Below, piece after piece: positions 8,898 through 18,303 of a stretch of DNA of 64,000 bases. The notes beneath the pieces are model-generated. The model worked only from the letters and a program-made list of their open reading frames with translations, did no database searches and was not told the origin of the DNA. How positions within the stretch are numbered: the stretch's first letter is position 1; each line of letters opens with the position of its first letter. The stretch is from NCBI RefSeq assembly GCF_003945765.1, contig NZ_CP027712.1, positions 868,001 through 932,000 of the forward strand, read 5' to 3'. The stretch comes from Pseudomonas chlororaphis subsp. chlororaphis. GTDB taxonomy: Bacteria; Pseudomonadota; Gammaproteobacteria; Pseudomonadales; Pseudomonadaceae. Both the position numbers and the translations under genes were made by a program.

Positions 8898-8978
8898 TGT
8901 AGGAGCGAAGCTTGCTCGCGATCGAGGCCCCGCGGTGTGTCAGAAACGACGCCATCGCGGGCAAGCCTCGCTCCTACA
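8898..8978. repeat. REP-type inverted pair (TGTAGGAGC family)
   Basis: TGTAGGAGCGAAGCTTGC at the left and its inverted partner GCAAGCCTCGCTCCTACA at the right are separated by about 45 bases. It occupies much of the 297-base gap between ggt and the gntP-like gene. The rest of the gap (8980-9171) is AT-richer and probably holds the gntP-like promoter, which I could not place precisely. Confidence 0.85.
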
Positions 8979-9171
8979 GAAAGAAACAGACATCCGCTAC
9001 AGCGGATGAAAATACCCCTCGCCGATTTTCATTATTCGCGACACGACTTGTCTGTCCGCGACAAAGCGTGTCTCTGTGCGAAAGTTACTTTCATGTGGTT
9101 TGAAAATCAGGTCACGAAATGATTTATGAGTTTCACAAGCATTCGACGTGACCCTTTTCGAGGAGTACCGC

Positions 9172-10521
9172 ATGACACCTGCATCGGGCTACTGGCTGCT
9201 GGGCTATGCCGCCATCGCCATCATCGCGCTGATCGTTCTGATCGCGCGTTACCGGATCAATCCGTTCATTGTCATCACCCTGGTCTCGGTGGGCCTGGCG
9301 CTGATGGCCGGGATGCCGCCGTCCGGCGTGGTCGGGGCCTACGAGGCGGGTGTCGGCAAGACCCTCGGGCATATCGCCCTGGTGGTGGCGCTGGGCACCA
9401 TGCTCGGCAAGATGATGGCCGAGTCCGGTGGCGCGGAGCAGGTGGCGCGGACCCTGATCGACCGTTTCGGCGAGCGCAACGCGCACTGGGCGATGGTCTG
9501 CATCGCCTTCCTGGTGGGCCTGCCGCTGTTCTTCGAGGTCGGTTTCGTGTTGCTGGTGCCGATCGCCTTTACCGTGGCGAAGCGTGTCGGCGTGTCGATC
9601 CTGATGGTCGGCCTGCCGATGGTCGCCGGCCTGTCGGTGGTGCATGCCCTGGTGCCGCCGCACCCGGCGGCGATGCTGGCGGTGCAGGCCTACCAGGCGT
9701 CGGTGGGGCAGACCTTGCTGTACGCGATCCTGATCGGCATTCCCACGGCGATCATCGCCGGCCCCCTGTACGCCAAGTTCATCGTGCCGCGCATCCAGCT
9801 GCCGGCGGAAAACCCGCTGGCACGCCAGTTCATCGAGCGTGAGCCGCGTACCCGGCTGCCCAGTTTTTCGATCACCATGGCCACCATTCTGTTGCCGGTG
9901 GTGCTGATGCTGATCGGCGGCTGGGCCAACCTGATTTCCACCCCGGGCAGCGGCCTCAACCAGTTCCTGCTGTTTATCGGCAACTCGGTGATCGCCCTGT
10001 TACTGGCGACCCTGCTGAGCTTCTGGACCCTCGGCCTGGCCCAGGGCTTCAACCGCGAATCGATCCTCAGGTTCACCAACGAATGCCTGGCGCCGACCGC
10101 CAGCATCACCCTGCTGGTGGGCGCCGGCGGTGGCCTCAACCGGATCCTGGTGGATGCCGGGGTCACCGACCAGATCGTCGGCCTGGCACATGAATTCCAG
10201 CTGTCGCCGCTGCTGATGGGCTGGCTGTTCGCCGCGCTGATGCGCATCGCCACCGGCTCGGCCACCGTGGCCATGACCACCGCCTCGGGCGTGGTGGCGC
10301 CGGTGGCCATCGGCCTGGGCTATCCGCACCCGGAACTGCTGGTGCTGGCCACCGGCGCCGGCTCGGTGATCTTCTCCCACGTCAACGACGGCGGCTTTTG
10401 GCTGATCAAGGAATACTTCAATATGACCGTCACCCAGACCTTCAAGACCTGGACGGTGCTGGAGACCCTGATCTCGGTGGTCGCCTTCGCCCTGACCGTC
10501 GGTCTTGCCCAACTGCTTTGA
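9172..10521 (+). CDS. GntP-family permease (gluconate/D-serine type)
   Basis: A 449-residue membrane protein with about 12-14 helices. Family landmarks are RINPFIVITLVSVGLALMAG, GKTLGHIALVVALGTMLGKM, the SGGAEQVARTLIDRFG loop, FFEVGFVLLVPIAF, HALVPPHPA, and the C-terminal VIFSHVNDGGFWLIKEYF. These are diagnostic for GntP/DsdX proton symporters of gluconate, D-serine or related hydroxy or amino acids. The start at 9172 follows CGAGGAG; an upstream in-frame ATG at 9148 would overlap the site. It heads an operon with an RpiR regulator (15-base gap) and an N-acyl-D-amino-acid deacylase. That context argues for a D-amino-acid derivative rather than gluconate as substrate. Confidence 0.88.
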   Translation: MTPASGYWLLGYAAIAIIALIVLIARYRINPFIVITLVSVGLALMAGMPPSGVVGAYEAGVGKTLGHIALVVALGTMLGKMMAESGGAEQVARTLIDRFGERNAHWAMVCIAFLVGLPLFFEVGFVLLVPIAFTVAKRVGVSILMVGLPMVAGLSVVHALVPPHPAAMLAVQAYQASVGQTLLYAILIGIPTAIIAGPLYAKFIVPRIQLPAENPLARQFIEREPRTRLPSFSITMATILLPVVLMLIGGWANLISTPGSGLNQFLLFIGNSVIALLLATLLSFWTLGLAQGFNRESILRFTNECLAPTASITLLVGAGGGLNRILVDAGVTDQIVGLAHEFQLSPLLMGWLFAALMRIATGSATVAMTTASGVVAPVAIGLGYPHPELLVLATGAGSVIFSHVNDGGFWLIKEYFNMTVTQTFKTWTVLETLISVVAFALTVGLAQLL

Positions 10522-10536
10522 GCCCAGGTACCGTCC

Positions 10537-11397
10537 ATGGACATCCTCTACCAGATCCGTTCCCGCCAGGACTCCTTCAGCGCCGGCGAAGGCCGCATCG
10601 CCCGCTTGATGCTCGATGACGTCGGTTTCGCCGCCTCGGCCAGCCTGGAACAGCTGGCGCAGCAGGCGGAAGTCAGCGCCGCCACCCTGTCGCGGTTTGC
10701 CCGCAGCGTGGGTTGTCGCGACCTGCGCGACCTGCGCCTGCAACTGGCCCAGGCCAGCGGCGTCGGCAGCCGCTTTCTCGACCCGGCGGGCACCCCGGAG
10801 CAGTCGGGTTTCTACCGACAGATCGTCGGCGACATCGAGTCGACCCTGCACCAGCACCTGGCGGGGTTCGATGAGTCGCGCTTTCGCGATGCGGTGCGCT
10901 TGCTGGGCAAGGCGCAGATGATTCACGCCTTCGGCATGGGCGGCTGTTCCACCTTGTGCAGCGACGAATTGCAGGTGCGCCTGGTGCGCCTCGGTTACCC
11001 CATCGCCGCCTGTCACGACCCGGTGATGATGCGGGTGACCGCCGCGGCCCTGGGCCCGCAACACGCGCTGATCGCCTGCTCCCTGACCGGCATCACCCCC
11101 GAATTGCTGGAGACCGTCGAACTGGCCCGCAGCTACGGCGCCAGCGTGCTCGCCATCACCCTGGCCGACTCGCCGCTGGCGGAACTGGCAGACGTGCTGC
11201 TGCCGCTGCAGAGCGCCGAGACCTCCTTCATCTACAAACCCACGGCCGCGCGCTACGGCATGCTGCTGGCCATCGATGTGCTGGCCACCGAGCTGGCGCT
11301 GGCCCTGCCCGAAGACAACCAGGAACGCCTGCGCCGAATCAAGCTGGCCCTGGACGATTACCGCGGCGGCGACGATTGCCTGCCGCTGGGAGACTGA
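10537..11397 (+). CDS. MurR/RpiR-family transcriptional regulator
   Basis: A 286-residue protein. The N-terminal HTH_6 domain (residues about 1-77; EGRIARLMLDD, SLEQLAQQAEVSAATLSRFA) is followed by a SIS sugar-isomerase-type ligand domain (HAFGMGGCSTLCSDELQVRL, IACSLTGITPELLETVELA). RpiR-type proteins usually sense phosphosugars, but members next to D-aminoacylase genes are thought to sense D-amino acids or their acyl forms. It is the middle gene of a tight three-gene operon and is probably autoregulatory and operon-specific. Confidence 0.88.
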   Translation: MDILYQIRSRQDSFSAGEGRIARLMLDDVGFAASASLEQLAQQAEVSAATLSRFARSVGCRDLRDLRLQLAQASGVGSRFLDPAGTPEQSGFYRQIVGDIESTLHQHLAGFDESRFRDAVRLLGKAQMIHAFGMGGCSTLCSDELQVRLVRLGYPIAACHDPVMMRVTAAALGPQHALIACSLTGITPELLETVELARSYGASVLAITLADSPLAELADVLLPLQSAETSFIYKPTAARYGMLLAIDVLATELALALPEDNQERLRRIKLALDDYRGGDDCLPLGD

Positions 11398-11398
11398 C

Positions 11399-12859
11399 AT
11401 GCTTTACGACACCCTGATCCGCAATGCCCTGGTGATCGACGGCAGCGACCGCCCGGCTTACCCCGCCGATGTCGCCCTGTTCGAGGGCCGCATCGCCCGT
11501 ATCGGCGACCTGCAAGGCGCCCGCGCCAGCGAAGAAGTCGACGCCGCCGGGCGGGTGCTGGCCCCCGGTTTTATCGACGTGCACACCCACGACGACACCG
11601 TGGTGATCCGCCAGCCGCAGATGCTGCCCAAGCTCAGCCAGGGCGTGACCACGGTGATCGTCGGCAACTGCGGTATCAGTGCCTCGCCGGTGAGTCTGCG
11701 CGGCGAGCCACCGGACCCGATGAACCTGCTGGGCAGCCAGGCGGCCTTCGTCTACCCGTGTTTTCGCGACTACCGCGACGCCGTGGACGCCGCGCAGCCA
11801 GCGGTCAATGTGGCGGCGCTGATCGGCCACACGGCGCTGCGCAGCAACCATCTGGACGATCTGTATCGCACCGCCACGGCCGAGGAAATCGCCGCCATGC
11901 GCGAGCAGTTGCGGGCCAGCCTGGAAGACGGTGCCCTCGGCTTATCCACAGGCCTGGCCTACGCCAGCGCCTTCTCGGCCGAAACCGACGAGGTGCTGCA
12001 ACTGGCCGCGGAACTGAGCGCCTTCGGCGCGGTGTACACCACCCACCTGCGCAGCGAATTCGAGCCGGTGCTGGAGGCCATGGATGAGGCGTTCCTGATC
12101 GGCCGCCAGGCCAAGGCGCCGGTGATCATTTCCCACCTCAAATGCGCGGGGGCGGGCAACTGGGGCCGCAGCCCACAGTTGCTGGCGTCCCTGGAGCAGG
12201 CAGCGAAAGATCATCCGGTGGGCTGCGACTGTTACCCCTACGCGGCCAGTTCCTCGACCCTTGACCTCAAGCAGGTCACCGATGCCTTTCGCATCACCAT
12301 CACCTGGTCCACCCCGCACCCGGAACTGGGCGGCCGCGACCTGATGGACATCGCCGCCGAGTGGGGCACGACTCTGCTGGAGGCCGCGCGGCGCCTGCAA
12401 CCGGCCGGCGCGGTGTACTACGGCATGGACGAAGCCGATGTGCGGCGCATTCTTGCCCATCCGCTGTCGATGATCGGTTCCGACGGCCTGCCGGAAGACC
12501 CGTTTCCCCATCCACGGCTGTGGGGCGCCTTTCCACGGGTACTCGGGCACTTCAGCCGCGACCTCGGCCTGTTCCCGCTGCACACCGCGGTGCACAAGAT
12601 GACCGGGCTGTCGGCGGCGCGTTTCGGCCTCAAGCAGCGTGGCGAAATCCGCGAAGGGCACTGGGCCGACCTGGTGCTGTTCGATCCGGCGCGGGTCCGC
12701 GATGTGGCCGACTTCAAAAGCCCGCAACAGGCGGCCGAGGGGATCGACGGCGTGTGGGTCAACGGCGTGCGCAGCTATGCCGAAGGCCAGGCCAATGGCT
12801 GCCGGCATGGGCGCTTCCTGGCGCGGCAAGGGGATTTGCGTGAAGGGTTCAACGGCTGA
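11399..12859 (+). CDS. N-acyl-D-amino-acid deacylase (D-aminoacylase)
   Basis: A 486-residue amidohydrolase. The metal-binding HxH is in GFIDVHTHDD (H62, H64). Further family blocks are KLSQGVTTVIVGNCGISASP, ISHLKCAG, CDCYPYAASSSTLDL, and the C-terminal IGSDGLPEDPFPHPRLWG (metal Asp), all characteristic of D-aminoacylases that release free D-amino acids from N-acyl-D-amino acids. The ATG at 11399 begins one base after the stop codon of the regulator gene, so the two are translationally coupled. With the permease and regulator it forms an uptake-sense-hydrolyse unit. Whether it prefers D-Glu, D-Asp or neutral D-amino acids cannot be read. Confidence 0.9.
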   Translation: MLYDTLIRNALVIDGSDRPAYPADVALFEGRIARIGDLQGARASEEVDAAGRVLAPGFIDVHTHDDTVVIRQPQMLPKLSQGVTTVIVGNCGISASPVSLRGEPPDPMNLLGSQAAFVYPCFRDYRDAVDAAQPAVNVAALIGHTALRSNHLDDLYRTATAEEIAAMREQLRASLEDGALGLSTGLAYASAFSAETDEVLQLAAELSAFGAVYTTHLRSEFEPVLEAMDEAFLIGRQAKAPVIISHLKCAGAGNWGRSPQLLASLEQAAKDHPVGCDCYPYAASSSTLDLKQVTDAFRITITWSTPHPELGGRDLMDIAAEWGTTLLEAARRLQPAGAVYYGMDEADVRRILAHPLSMIGSDGLPEDPFPHPRLWGAFPRVLGHFSRDLGLFPLHTAVHKMTGLSAARFGLKQRGEIREGHWADLVLFDPARVRDVADFKSPQQAAEGIDGVWVNGVRSYAEGQANGCRHGRFLARQGDLREGFNG

Positions 12860-12990
12860 AGGTGTGCGGCGTCGAATAGGTGAATGCCGTCACAATGATG
12901 GCCTGATGATATTAAAGAAAGCCTTGGCCTAGCCGAAGTGCTGACATCCACCTGCTATACCGTGGACATCTTTCATCAGGGAGTCGTGCA

Positions 12991-13359
12991 ATGAGCTTTG
13001 GCAAAACCACCCCCATCCTGCGGATCTTCGACGAGGCCAAGGCGCGGGAGTTTTATATCGACTTCCTGGGCTTCACGCTCGACTGGCAGCACCGCTTCGA
13101 AGACAACTTCCCGCTGTATATGCAGGTGTCGCGCGGGGAGTGCGTGCTGCACTTGTCGGAGCACCATGGCGACAGCACGCCGGGCTCTGCGTTGCGCATC
13201 GAGACCGACGAGCTGGAAGCCTTCCAGCAGCAGTTGCTGGCCAAGGATTACCGCTTCGCCCACCCACAGATCCAGGCCATGCCCTGGGGCAGCCAGGACC
13301 TGACGGTGCTCGATCCGTTCGGCAATCGGCTGGTGTTTACCAACGCCATCAGCGTCTGA
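12991..13359 (+). CDS. Glyoxalase/bleomycin-resistance superfamily protein
   Basis: A 122-residue vicinal-oxygen-chelate protein. It has the standard paired beta-alpha-beta-beta-beta units: ILRIFDEAKAREFYIDFLGF at the start, CVLHLSEHHGD in the middle, and LTVLDPFGNRLVFTN at the end. A GGGAG site precedes the ATG at 12991. VOC proteins of this length include bleomycin-type drug-binding proteins and small lyases; the DPFGNRL ending is the commonest resistance-like form. No neighbour suggests a substrate. Confidence 0.82.
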   Translation: MSFGKTTPILRIFDEAKAREFYIDFLGFTLDWQHRFEDNFPLYMQVSRGECVLHLSEHHGDSTPGSALRIETDELEAFQQQLLAKDYRFAHPQIQAMPWGSQDLTVLDPFGNRLVFTNAISV

Positions 13360-13389
13360 GCCAGCGCTTCGCATCTTGCGCCTGGACCT

Positions 13390-13510
13390 TGTAGCCGCTG
13401 CCGAGCGCAGCGAGGCTGCGACAGGACCGCAGGTCCTCCAGCGGTCTCAAGAACCTTGCGCCCCCTGCGGGGACGATCGCAGCCTCGCGGGCTCGGCAGC
13501 GGCTACAGGG
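13390..13510. repeat. REPIN array, copy 1 of 3
   Basis: A 121-base unit with ends TGTAGCCGCTGCCGAGC and its reverse complement GCTCGGCAGCGGCTACA. Its interior, which reads into GACCGCAGGTCCTCCAGCGG, is almost the same in all three copies. Confidence 0.92.
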
Positions 13511-13540
13511 AAGGGCGATACACCTGGCATGCCTGGACCT

Positions 13541-13661
13541 TGTAGCCGCTGCCGAGCGCAGCGAGGCTGCGATAGGACCGCAGGTCCTCCAGCGGCCCCA
13601 AGAACCTTGCGCCCCCTGCGGGGACGATCGCAGCCTCGCGGGCTCGGCAGCGGCTACAGGG
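13541..13661. repeat. REPIN array, copy 2 of 3
   Basis: Same unit and orientation as copy 1 with a few substitutions (for example GATAGGACC for GACAGGACC). It is separated from copy 1 by about 30 unique-looking bases. Confidence 0.92.
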
Positions 13662-13697
13662 AATGGGGCGATGCACCTCGCCTTGCGCCTGGCACCT

Positions 13698-13817
13698 TGT
13701 AGCCGCTGCCGAGCGCAGCGAGGCTGCGACAGGACCGCAGGTCCTCCAGCGGTCCCAGAAGCTTGCGCCCCCTGCGGGGACGATCGCAGCCTCGCGGGTT
13801 CGGCAGCGGCTACAGGG
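13698..13817. repeat. REPIN array, copy 3 of 3
   Basis: Third direct copy, 36 bases after copy 2, abutting the end of the AraC-family gene. The three copies fill the 458-base gap between the VOC gene and the araC-like gene; no other gene is seen there. Confidence 0.92.
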
Positions 13818-14837
13818 TTAGAGGGTTCGCTGGGTGTGGCGGAATTCTCCCGGGGTCATGCCGGTGCGGCTTTTGAAGGTGCGGTGAAAGGAGCGCTGTT
13901 CGGTAAAGCCCAGGTATTGGGAAATATCGTGAATCGCCAGATCGCTGTGCAGCAGGTAATGCTCGGCGAGCTCCTGGCGCAGGTCATCGAGAATCTGCTG
14001 GTAGCCGGTGCCGGCCTGTTGCAGCTGGCGCTGCAGGGTGCGCACGGAGGTGGCCAGTTGTTTCGCCACCTGCTCCTTGCGTGGCAGGCCTTCCTTGAGC
14101 AACTGGCGCAGAACGTTTTTCACCTGCTGCGGCAGCGGCGCATCGCTTAGCGAGGCCATCAGGCCCAGGGCATGTTCCTCCAGGGTACGCAGCAACTGGG
14201 CGTCGGCCTGGCGCAGGGGCAACTGCATGTATTGCGCAGGCGCGATCAGCGCCGAATAGGCTTGGTCGAACAGCACCGGGCTGCCGAAAAATGCCTCGTA
14301 CTGGGCCAGCTCGGCCCCCGCCGGCAGCGAATGCTCGAACCACACGGCGATGGGGCTCAACCGGGTATCGGCGATCCACTGTGCGTACAGCAGCCACGAC
14401 GCCAGCACGTTCTCCACCATGTGCCGGCGCGAGGTGGGGCGCTGGTGGCGGCAGCTCCAGGTCAAGTGGATTTGCCCGTCGACCTGCTCGGCACGGCTGA
14501 CGCCCATGTCGCCCACCAGCTTCTCGAACGGCATGATCCGGTTCATCGCGTCGCCCAGGGTCGCGCAGTTCATGGTGATGTAGCCCAGCACGTTCCACGA
14601 GTTGGGCAGTACGAACCGCGCCGAGTTGAGCCCGAACAGCGGGTCTGCCGAATGCTCGCAGAAATAGTCCAGCAAACGCTCATGGGCCTCGCCGGGCAGG
14701 CGCAGGCTGTTGTCGCTCAATTGCCCGGCCTGCAAGCCCGCGGCCGCCAGCGCAGGTTCAATGGCGATACCCAGCTGCTCGGCATAGCGCAGGTACTTGA
14801 GCAGCGGTGGGACCGAGGTGTAGCCGAGGCTGTGCAT
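13818..14837 (-). CDS. AraC-family transcriptional regulator (arabinose-binding-like N-terminal domain)
   Basis: A 339-residue regulator. The N-terminal about 200 residues match the DUF/Arabinose_bd type of OruR/ArgR-like AraC proteins (LRYAEQLGIAIEPALAAAGL, ERLLDYFCEHSADPLFGLN, ALGYI-like NVLGYITMNCATLGDA). The C-terminal double helix-turn-helix includes TSVRTLQRQLQQAGTGYQQI and HDISQYLGFTEQRSFHRTF. It is divergent from the flavoprotein gene at 15089 across 251 bases, so it is the likely activator of the six-gene cluster to its right. The inducer is unknown; relatives near DUF1302/DUF1329 genes respond to hydrophobic compounds. Confidence 0.87.
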   Translation of the reverse strand: MHSLGYTSVPPLLKYLRYAEQLGIAIEPALAAAGLQAGQLSDNSLRLPGEAHERLLDYFCEHSADPLFGLNSARFVLPNSWNVLGYITMNCATLGDAMNRIMPFEKLVGDMGVSRAEQVDGQIHLTWSCRHQRPTSRRHMVENVLASWLLYAQWIADTRLSPIAVWFEHSLPAGAELAQYEAFFGSPVLFDQAYSALIAPAQYMQLPLRQADAQLLRTLEEHALGLMASLSDAPLPQQVKNVLRQLLKEGLPRKEQVAKQLATSVRTLQRQLQQAGTGYQQILDDLRQELAEHYLLHSDLAIHDISQYLGFTEQRSFHRTFKSRTGMTPGEFRHTQRTL

Positions 14838-15088
14838 GGTGGGTTTCCTGGCGCCGGGACGTGGATGGACGCGCGCGGGAACCGAGTGGGAGGCTGTTCC
14901 AGCAGGCGTCGGCGCCCTGAAAGGTAATTTGAAAGCGGGACTAAAGTAAATGCTTCGGGCCCCTTGTCCCCGGCTGACCCAATTGGCTACTCGAACTGGC
15001 CTGATGCGACCGTGACACCCGTGCGCCGCGAACTAGTATGGGGGCCTTGCAAACCAACACTTACAAGCACGACACAAGGGGCACAGGC

Positions 15089-16684
15089 ATGCGACGCTGG
15101 AACGGCTGGGGCGAACAGAGCACGGTGGTCGAATTGCCCGCCCAGGGCGCGGGGTTTCTTGCGCAGCGTATCGGCGCGGGGAGCCGGCTGGCGGATGCTT
15201 CGCTGGAAACCGCGTTGGCCCGGGTGCCGCCGTCGCGCCTGATGCCCCATGCGCTGTACAGCATCGAGGCCCATGACCGGCTGCTGCATGCCCGCGGCCA
15301 GAGCCTGCCGGACTGGCTGGCCCTGCGCGAAGGCACGCTGGAGCGCTACCCGGACGGCGTGGCCTTTCCCGATAGCGCCGAGCAGGTTCGCCAGTTGCTG
15401 GCCCTGGCCGAACAGCAGGACCTGTGCCTGATCCCCTACGGCGGCGGCACCTCGGTGGCCGGCCACATCAACCCACCCGTTTCGACGCGGCCGGTACTGA
15501 CCGTGTCCATGGCGCGGATGAATCGCCTGCTGGAGCTGGACGAAAGCAGCCTGATCGCCACCTTCGGCCCCGGCGCCAGCGGCCCGCAGGTGGAAAGCCA
15601 GTTGCGCGCCCGCGGCTATACCCTGGGGCACTTCCCACAGTCCTGGGAGCTGTCGACCCTGGGCGGCTGGGTCGCCAGCCGCTCCAGTGGCCAGCAGTCC
15701 CTGCGCTACGGGCGCATCGAGCAGTTGTTCGCCGGCGGCACCCTGGAAACCTTCGCCGGCCCCTTGCAGATTCCCGCGTTCCCGGCGTCGGCCGCGGGGC
15801 CGGACCTGCGCGAGGTGGTGCTGGGCTGCGAGGGGCGCTTCGGGATCATTTCCTCGGTCAAGGTACGGGTCAGCGCGCTGGTCGAGGACGAGCGCTTCTA
15901 TGGCGTGTTCCTGCCGGACTGGCCCAAGGCGCTGCAGGCCATCCGCCAACTGGCCCAGGCCCGAGTGCCGCTGTCCATGCTGCGGCTGTCGAACGCGGTG
16001 GAAACCGAGACCCAGCTGGCCCTGGCCGGCCATCCGCGGCAGATCGCCTGGCTGGAGAAATACCTGAAGCTGCGCGGGGCGGGGCAGGGCAAGTGCCTGC
16101 TGACCTTCGGCGTGACCGGCAACCGCCAGCAGAACGCCCTGTCCCTGCGCCAGGCCAGGCAGCACCTGAAGGCCTTCGGCGGGGTGTTCACCGGCACCTT
16201 GCTGGGCAACAAGTGGGCGCATAACCGCTTTCGTTTTCCCTACCTGCGCGAGAGCCTCTGGCATGCCGGCTATGTGGTCGACACCCTGGAGACCGCCACC
16301 GACTGGAGCAATGTCGACAACCTGTTGCAGCGCATCGAGGCCAGCCTGCGCGATTGCCTGGCGGCCGAAGGCGAACAGGTCCATGTCTTCACCCACCTGT
16401 CGCATGTCTACGGCGAAGGCTCGAGCATCTACACCAGCTACGTGTTCCGTCCGGCCGCGGATTACCCGGCCACCCTGGCCCGCTGGAAGGCGCTCAAGCA
16501 TGCGGCCAGCCAGACCATCGTCGAGCACGGCGGCACCATCAGCCACCAGCACGGCGTGGGCAAGGACCACGCGCCCTACCTGCCGCACGAAAAAGGCGAA
16601 TTGGCGATCGCCGCCCTGCGCAGCCTCAGCCGGCACTTCGACCCTGCCGGGCGCCTCAACCCCGGCACCCTGCTGGAGGAATAA
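15089..16684 (+). CDS. FAD-binding oxidase, alkyldihydroxyacetonephosphate synthase-like
   Basis: A 531-residue VAO/PCMH-type flavoprotein. It starts MRRWNGWGE, as bacterial AGPS-like proteins do, and has the FAD-pyrophosphate loop PYGGGTSVAGHI. WELSTLGGWVASRSSGQQS matches the LEFSTVGGWVSTRASG block of alkyl-DHAP synthase, and CEGRFGIISS and ISHQHGVGKDHAPYL correspond to the AGPS active-site His cluster (HHHGVGK). AGPS exchanges the acyl chain of acyl-DHAP for an alkyl chain; bacterial homologues in catabolic operons may act on ether-linked or glycerol-phosphate compounds. The start at 15089 has AAGGGG 8 bases upstream; a 17-residue longer version from 15038 is less likely. It is the first gene of the cluster, 5 bases before the dehydrogenase gene. 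Confidence 0.82.
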   Translation: MRRWNGWGEQSTVVELPAQGAGFLAQRIGAGSRLADASLETALARVPPSRLMPHALYSIEAHDRLLHARGQSLPDWLALREGTLERYPDGVAFPDSAEQVRQLLALAEQQDLCLIPYGGGTSVAGHINPPVSTRPVLTVSMARMNRLLELDESSLIATFGPGASGPQVESQLRARGYTLGHFPQSWELSTLGGWVASRSSGQQSLRYGRIEQLFAGGTLETFAGPLQIPAFPASAAGPDLREVVLGCEGRFGIISSVKVRVSALVEDERFYGVFLPDWPKALQAIRQLAQARVPLSMLRLSNAVETETQLALAGHPRQIAWLEKYLKLRGAGQGKCLLTFGVTGNRQQNALSLRQARQHLKAFGGVFTGTLLGNKWAHNRFRFPYLRESLWHAGYVVDTLETATDWSNVDNLLQRIEASLRDCLAAEGEQVHVFTHLSHVYGEGSSIYTSYVFRPAADYPATLARWKALKHAASQTIVEHGGTISHQHGVGKDHAPYLPHEKGELAIAALRSLSRHFDPAGRLNPGTLLEE

Positions 16685-16689
16685 GGCCC

Positions 16690-18303
16690 ATGAGCACGGA
16701 TTGGAATGCGCAATGGCGCCAGGCTCAGCTGCCGACCCTGGCAGGCCAGAGCTGGGACCTGATCGTGATCGGCGGCGGCATCAGCGGGGCCGGGATCCTG
16801 CGTGAGGCGGCGCGGCATGGCTGGCGCTGCCTGCTGCTGGAACAGCGCGATTTTGCCTGGGGCACTTCCAGCCGTTCCTCGAAAATGGTCCATGGCGGCC
16901 TGCGCTACATCGCCAAGGGCCAATGGCGCCTGACCCGCGATTCGGTGCGCGAACGCCAGCGCCTGCTCGACGAAGCGCCCGGGCTGGTGGAGCCCATGAG
17001 CTTTCTGATGCCGCACTATCGCGGTGTGTTTCCCGGGCCGCGGGTGTTCGGTGGCCTGCTGGCGGTGTACGACGCCCTGGCCGGGCGGCGCAACCATCGT
17101 TTCCACGACGTCGAGCAGATGCGTTACCTGGCGCCCGGCATCAAGGCCGAAGGCTTGCTGGGCGGCTCGTGTTTTCTCGATGCCCTGACCGACGATGCCC
17201 GGCTGGTGATGCGGGTGCTGGCCGAGGCGCGGGCCGATGGCGCCCAGGCGTTCAATGGCCTGCGTGTGCAGCAGGTGCTGCGCGAACGGGGGCGAGTGTG
17301 CGGAGTGTCGGTCGAGGACGTGGAAAGCGGCCAGTCGCTGACCCTGCGTTGCTCGGTGCTGGCGGTGGCGAGTGGGGCCTGGGCCGGGCGTTTCGCGCCG
17401 CCTGGCGAGAACCGCCACTTGCGGCCCCTGCGCGGCAGCCACCTGTTGCTGCCCGGCTGGCGCTTGCCGGTGGCCCAGGCATTCAGCTTCCTGCATGACA
17501 GCGATCGGCGCCCGGTGTTCGTGTTTCCCTGGGAAGGCGCCACCGTGGTCGGCACCACCGACCTCGATCACCGCGAAGACCTCGACCAGAGCGCGCGCAT
17601 CAGTGCCGAGGAGCTGGCCTATCTGCTGGCGGCCTGCGAGCAGCAATTTCCCGAGGCGCGCATCGGCGCCGCCGATGTGCTGTCGACCTGGTCCGGTGTG
17701 CGCCCGGTGGTGGGCAGCGCCGACGCGGCGGGCAAGCCTTCCAGTGAAACCCGCGAGCATGCGCTGTGGTGTGAGCCGGGCTGCGTGACCCTCGCCGGCG
17801 GCAAGCTGACCACCTTTCGTACCCAGGCCATCGAGGTGTTGCAGGCCTGTGCGGCGATGCTCGGGCGGACCCTGGACGCTGCCGACGCGGTGGTGTTCGC
17901 GGCCGTGCCGGCGGTAGAGGTCGCGGGCCTGAGCAGTGGCCAGCTGCGCCGCCTGGCCGGGCGCCATGGGCGCGACCTGCCGCGACTGGCGCAATGGCTG
18001 GCGCAGCTGGGATGCGGCTGCGTCGCCAGCAGCGACACCTTGTGGGCCGAGCTGGCGTTTGCCGCCCAAAGCGAGATGGTCCTGCACCTGGACGACCTGC
18101 TGCTGCGCCGCACCCGCCTGGGCCTGTTGCTGGCCAACGGCGCGGCGGCCGAGCTGCCGGCGATCCGCGCCCTGTGCCAGCCCCTGCTCGGTTGGGACGA
18201 CGCGCGCTGGGAACAGGAACAACAGCGTTATCACGACCTGTGGCTGCGTTATCACAGCCTGCCCGAGGTTGCCTATAGAAGCCTACCCAAGAGCCATCCA
18301 TGA
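16690..18303 (+). CDS. Glycerol-3-phosphate dehydrogenase/oxidase-like flavoprotein (GlpD family)
   Basis: A 537-residue FAD enzyme. The dinucleotide loop [19 protein letters not shown] is followed by the GlpD signature [17 protein letters not shown], the substrate-loop arginine region [26 protein letters not shown], and [11 protein letters not shown] near the C-terminal domain. The family oxidises sn-glycerol-3-phosphate to DHAP at the membrane with quinone. This is probably not the main GlpD, because it lies in a specialised operon (flavoprotein - this - FGGY kinase) rather than with glpFKR. The coding region ends in an ATGA overlap with the kinase gene. Confidence 0.88.
   Translation: MSTDWNAQWRQAQLPTLAGQSWDLIVIGGGISGAGILREAARHGWRCLLLEQRDFAWGTSSRSSKMVHGGLRYIAKGQWRLTRDSVRERQRLLDEAPGLVEPMSFLMPHYRGVFPGPRVFGGLLAVYDALAGRRNHRFHDVEQMRYLAPGIKAEGLLGGSCFLDALTDDARLVMRVLAEARADGAQAFNGLRVQQVLRERGRVCGVSVEDVESGQSLTLRCSVLAVASGAWAGRFAPPGENRHLRPLRGSHLLLPGWRLPVAQAFSFLHDSDRRPVFVFPWEGATVVGTTDLDHREDLDQSARISAEELAYLLAACEQQFPEARIGAADVLSTWSGVRPVVGSADAAGKPSSETREHALWCEPGCVTLAGGKLTTFRTQAIEVLQACAAMLGRTLDAADAVVFAAVPAVEVAGLSSGQLRRLAGRHGRDLPRLAQWLAQLGCGCVASSDTLWAELAFAAQSEMVLHLDDLLLRRTRLGLLLANGAAAELPAIRALCQPLLGWDDARWEQEQQRYHDLWLRYHSLPEVAYRSLPKSHP

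Noticed and set aside
13390..13817. Considered as CRISPR or an insertion sequence
   Set aside because: Repeats are 120 bases with inverted ends and contain no gene; they fit REPINs.
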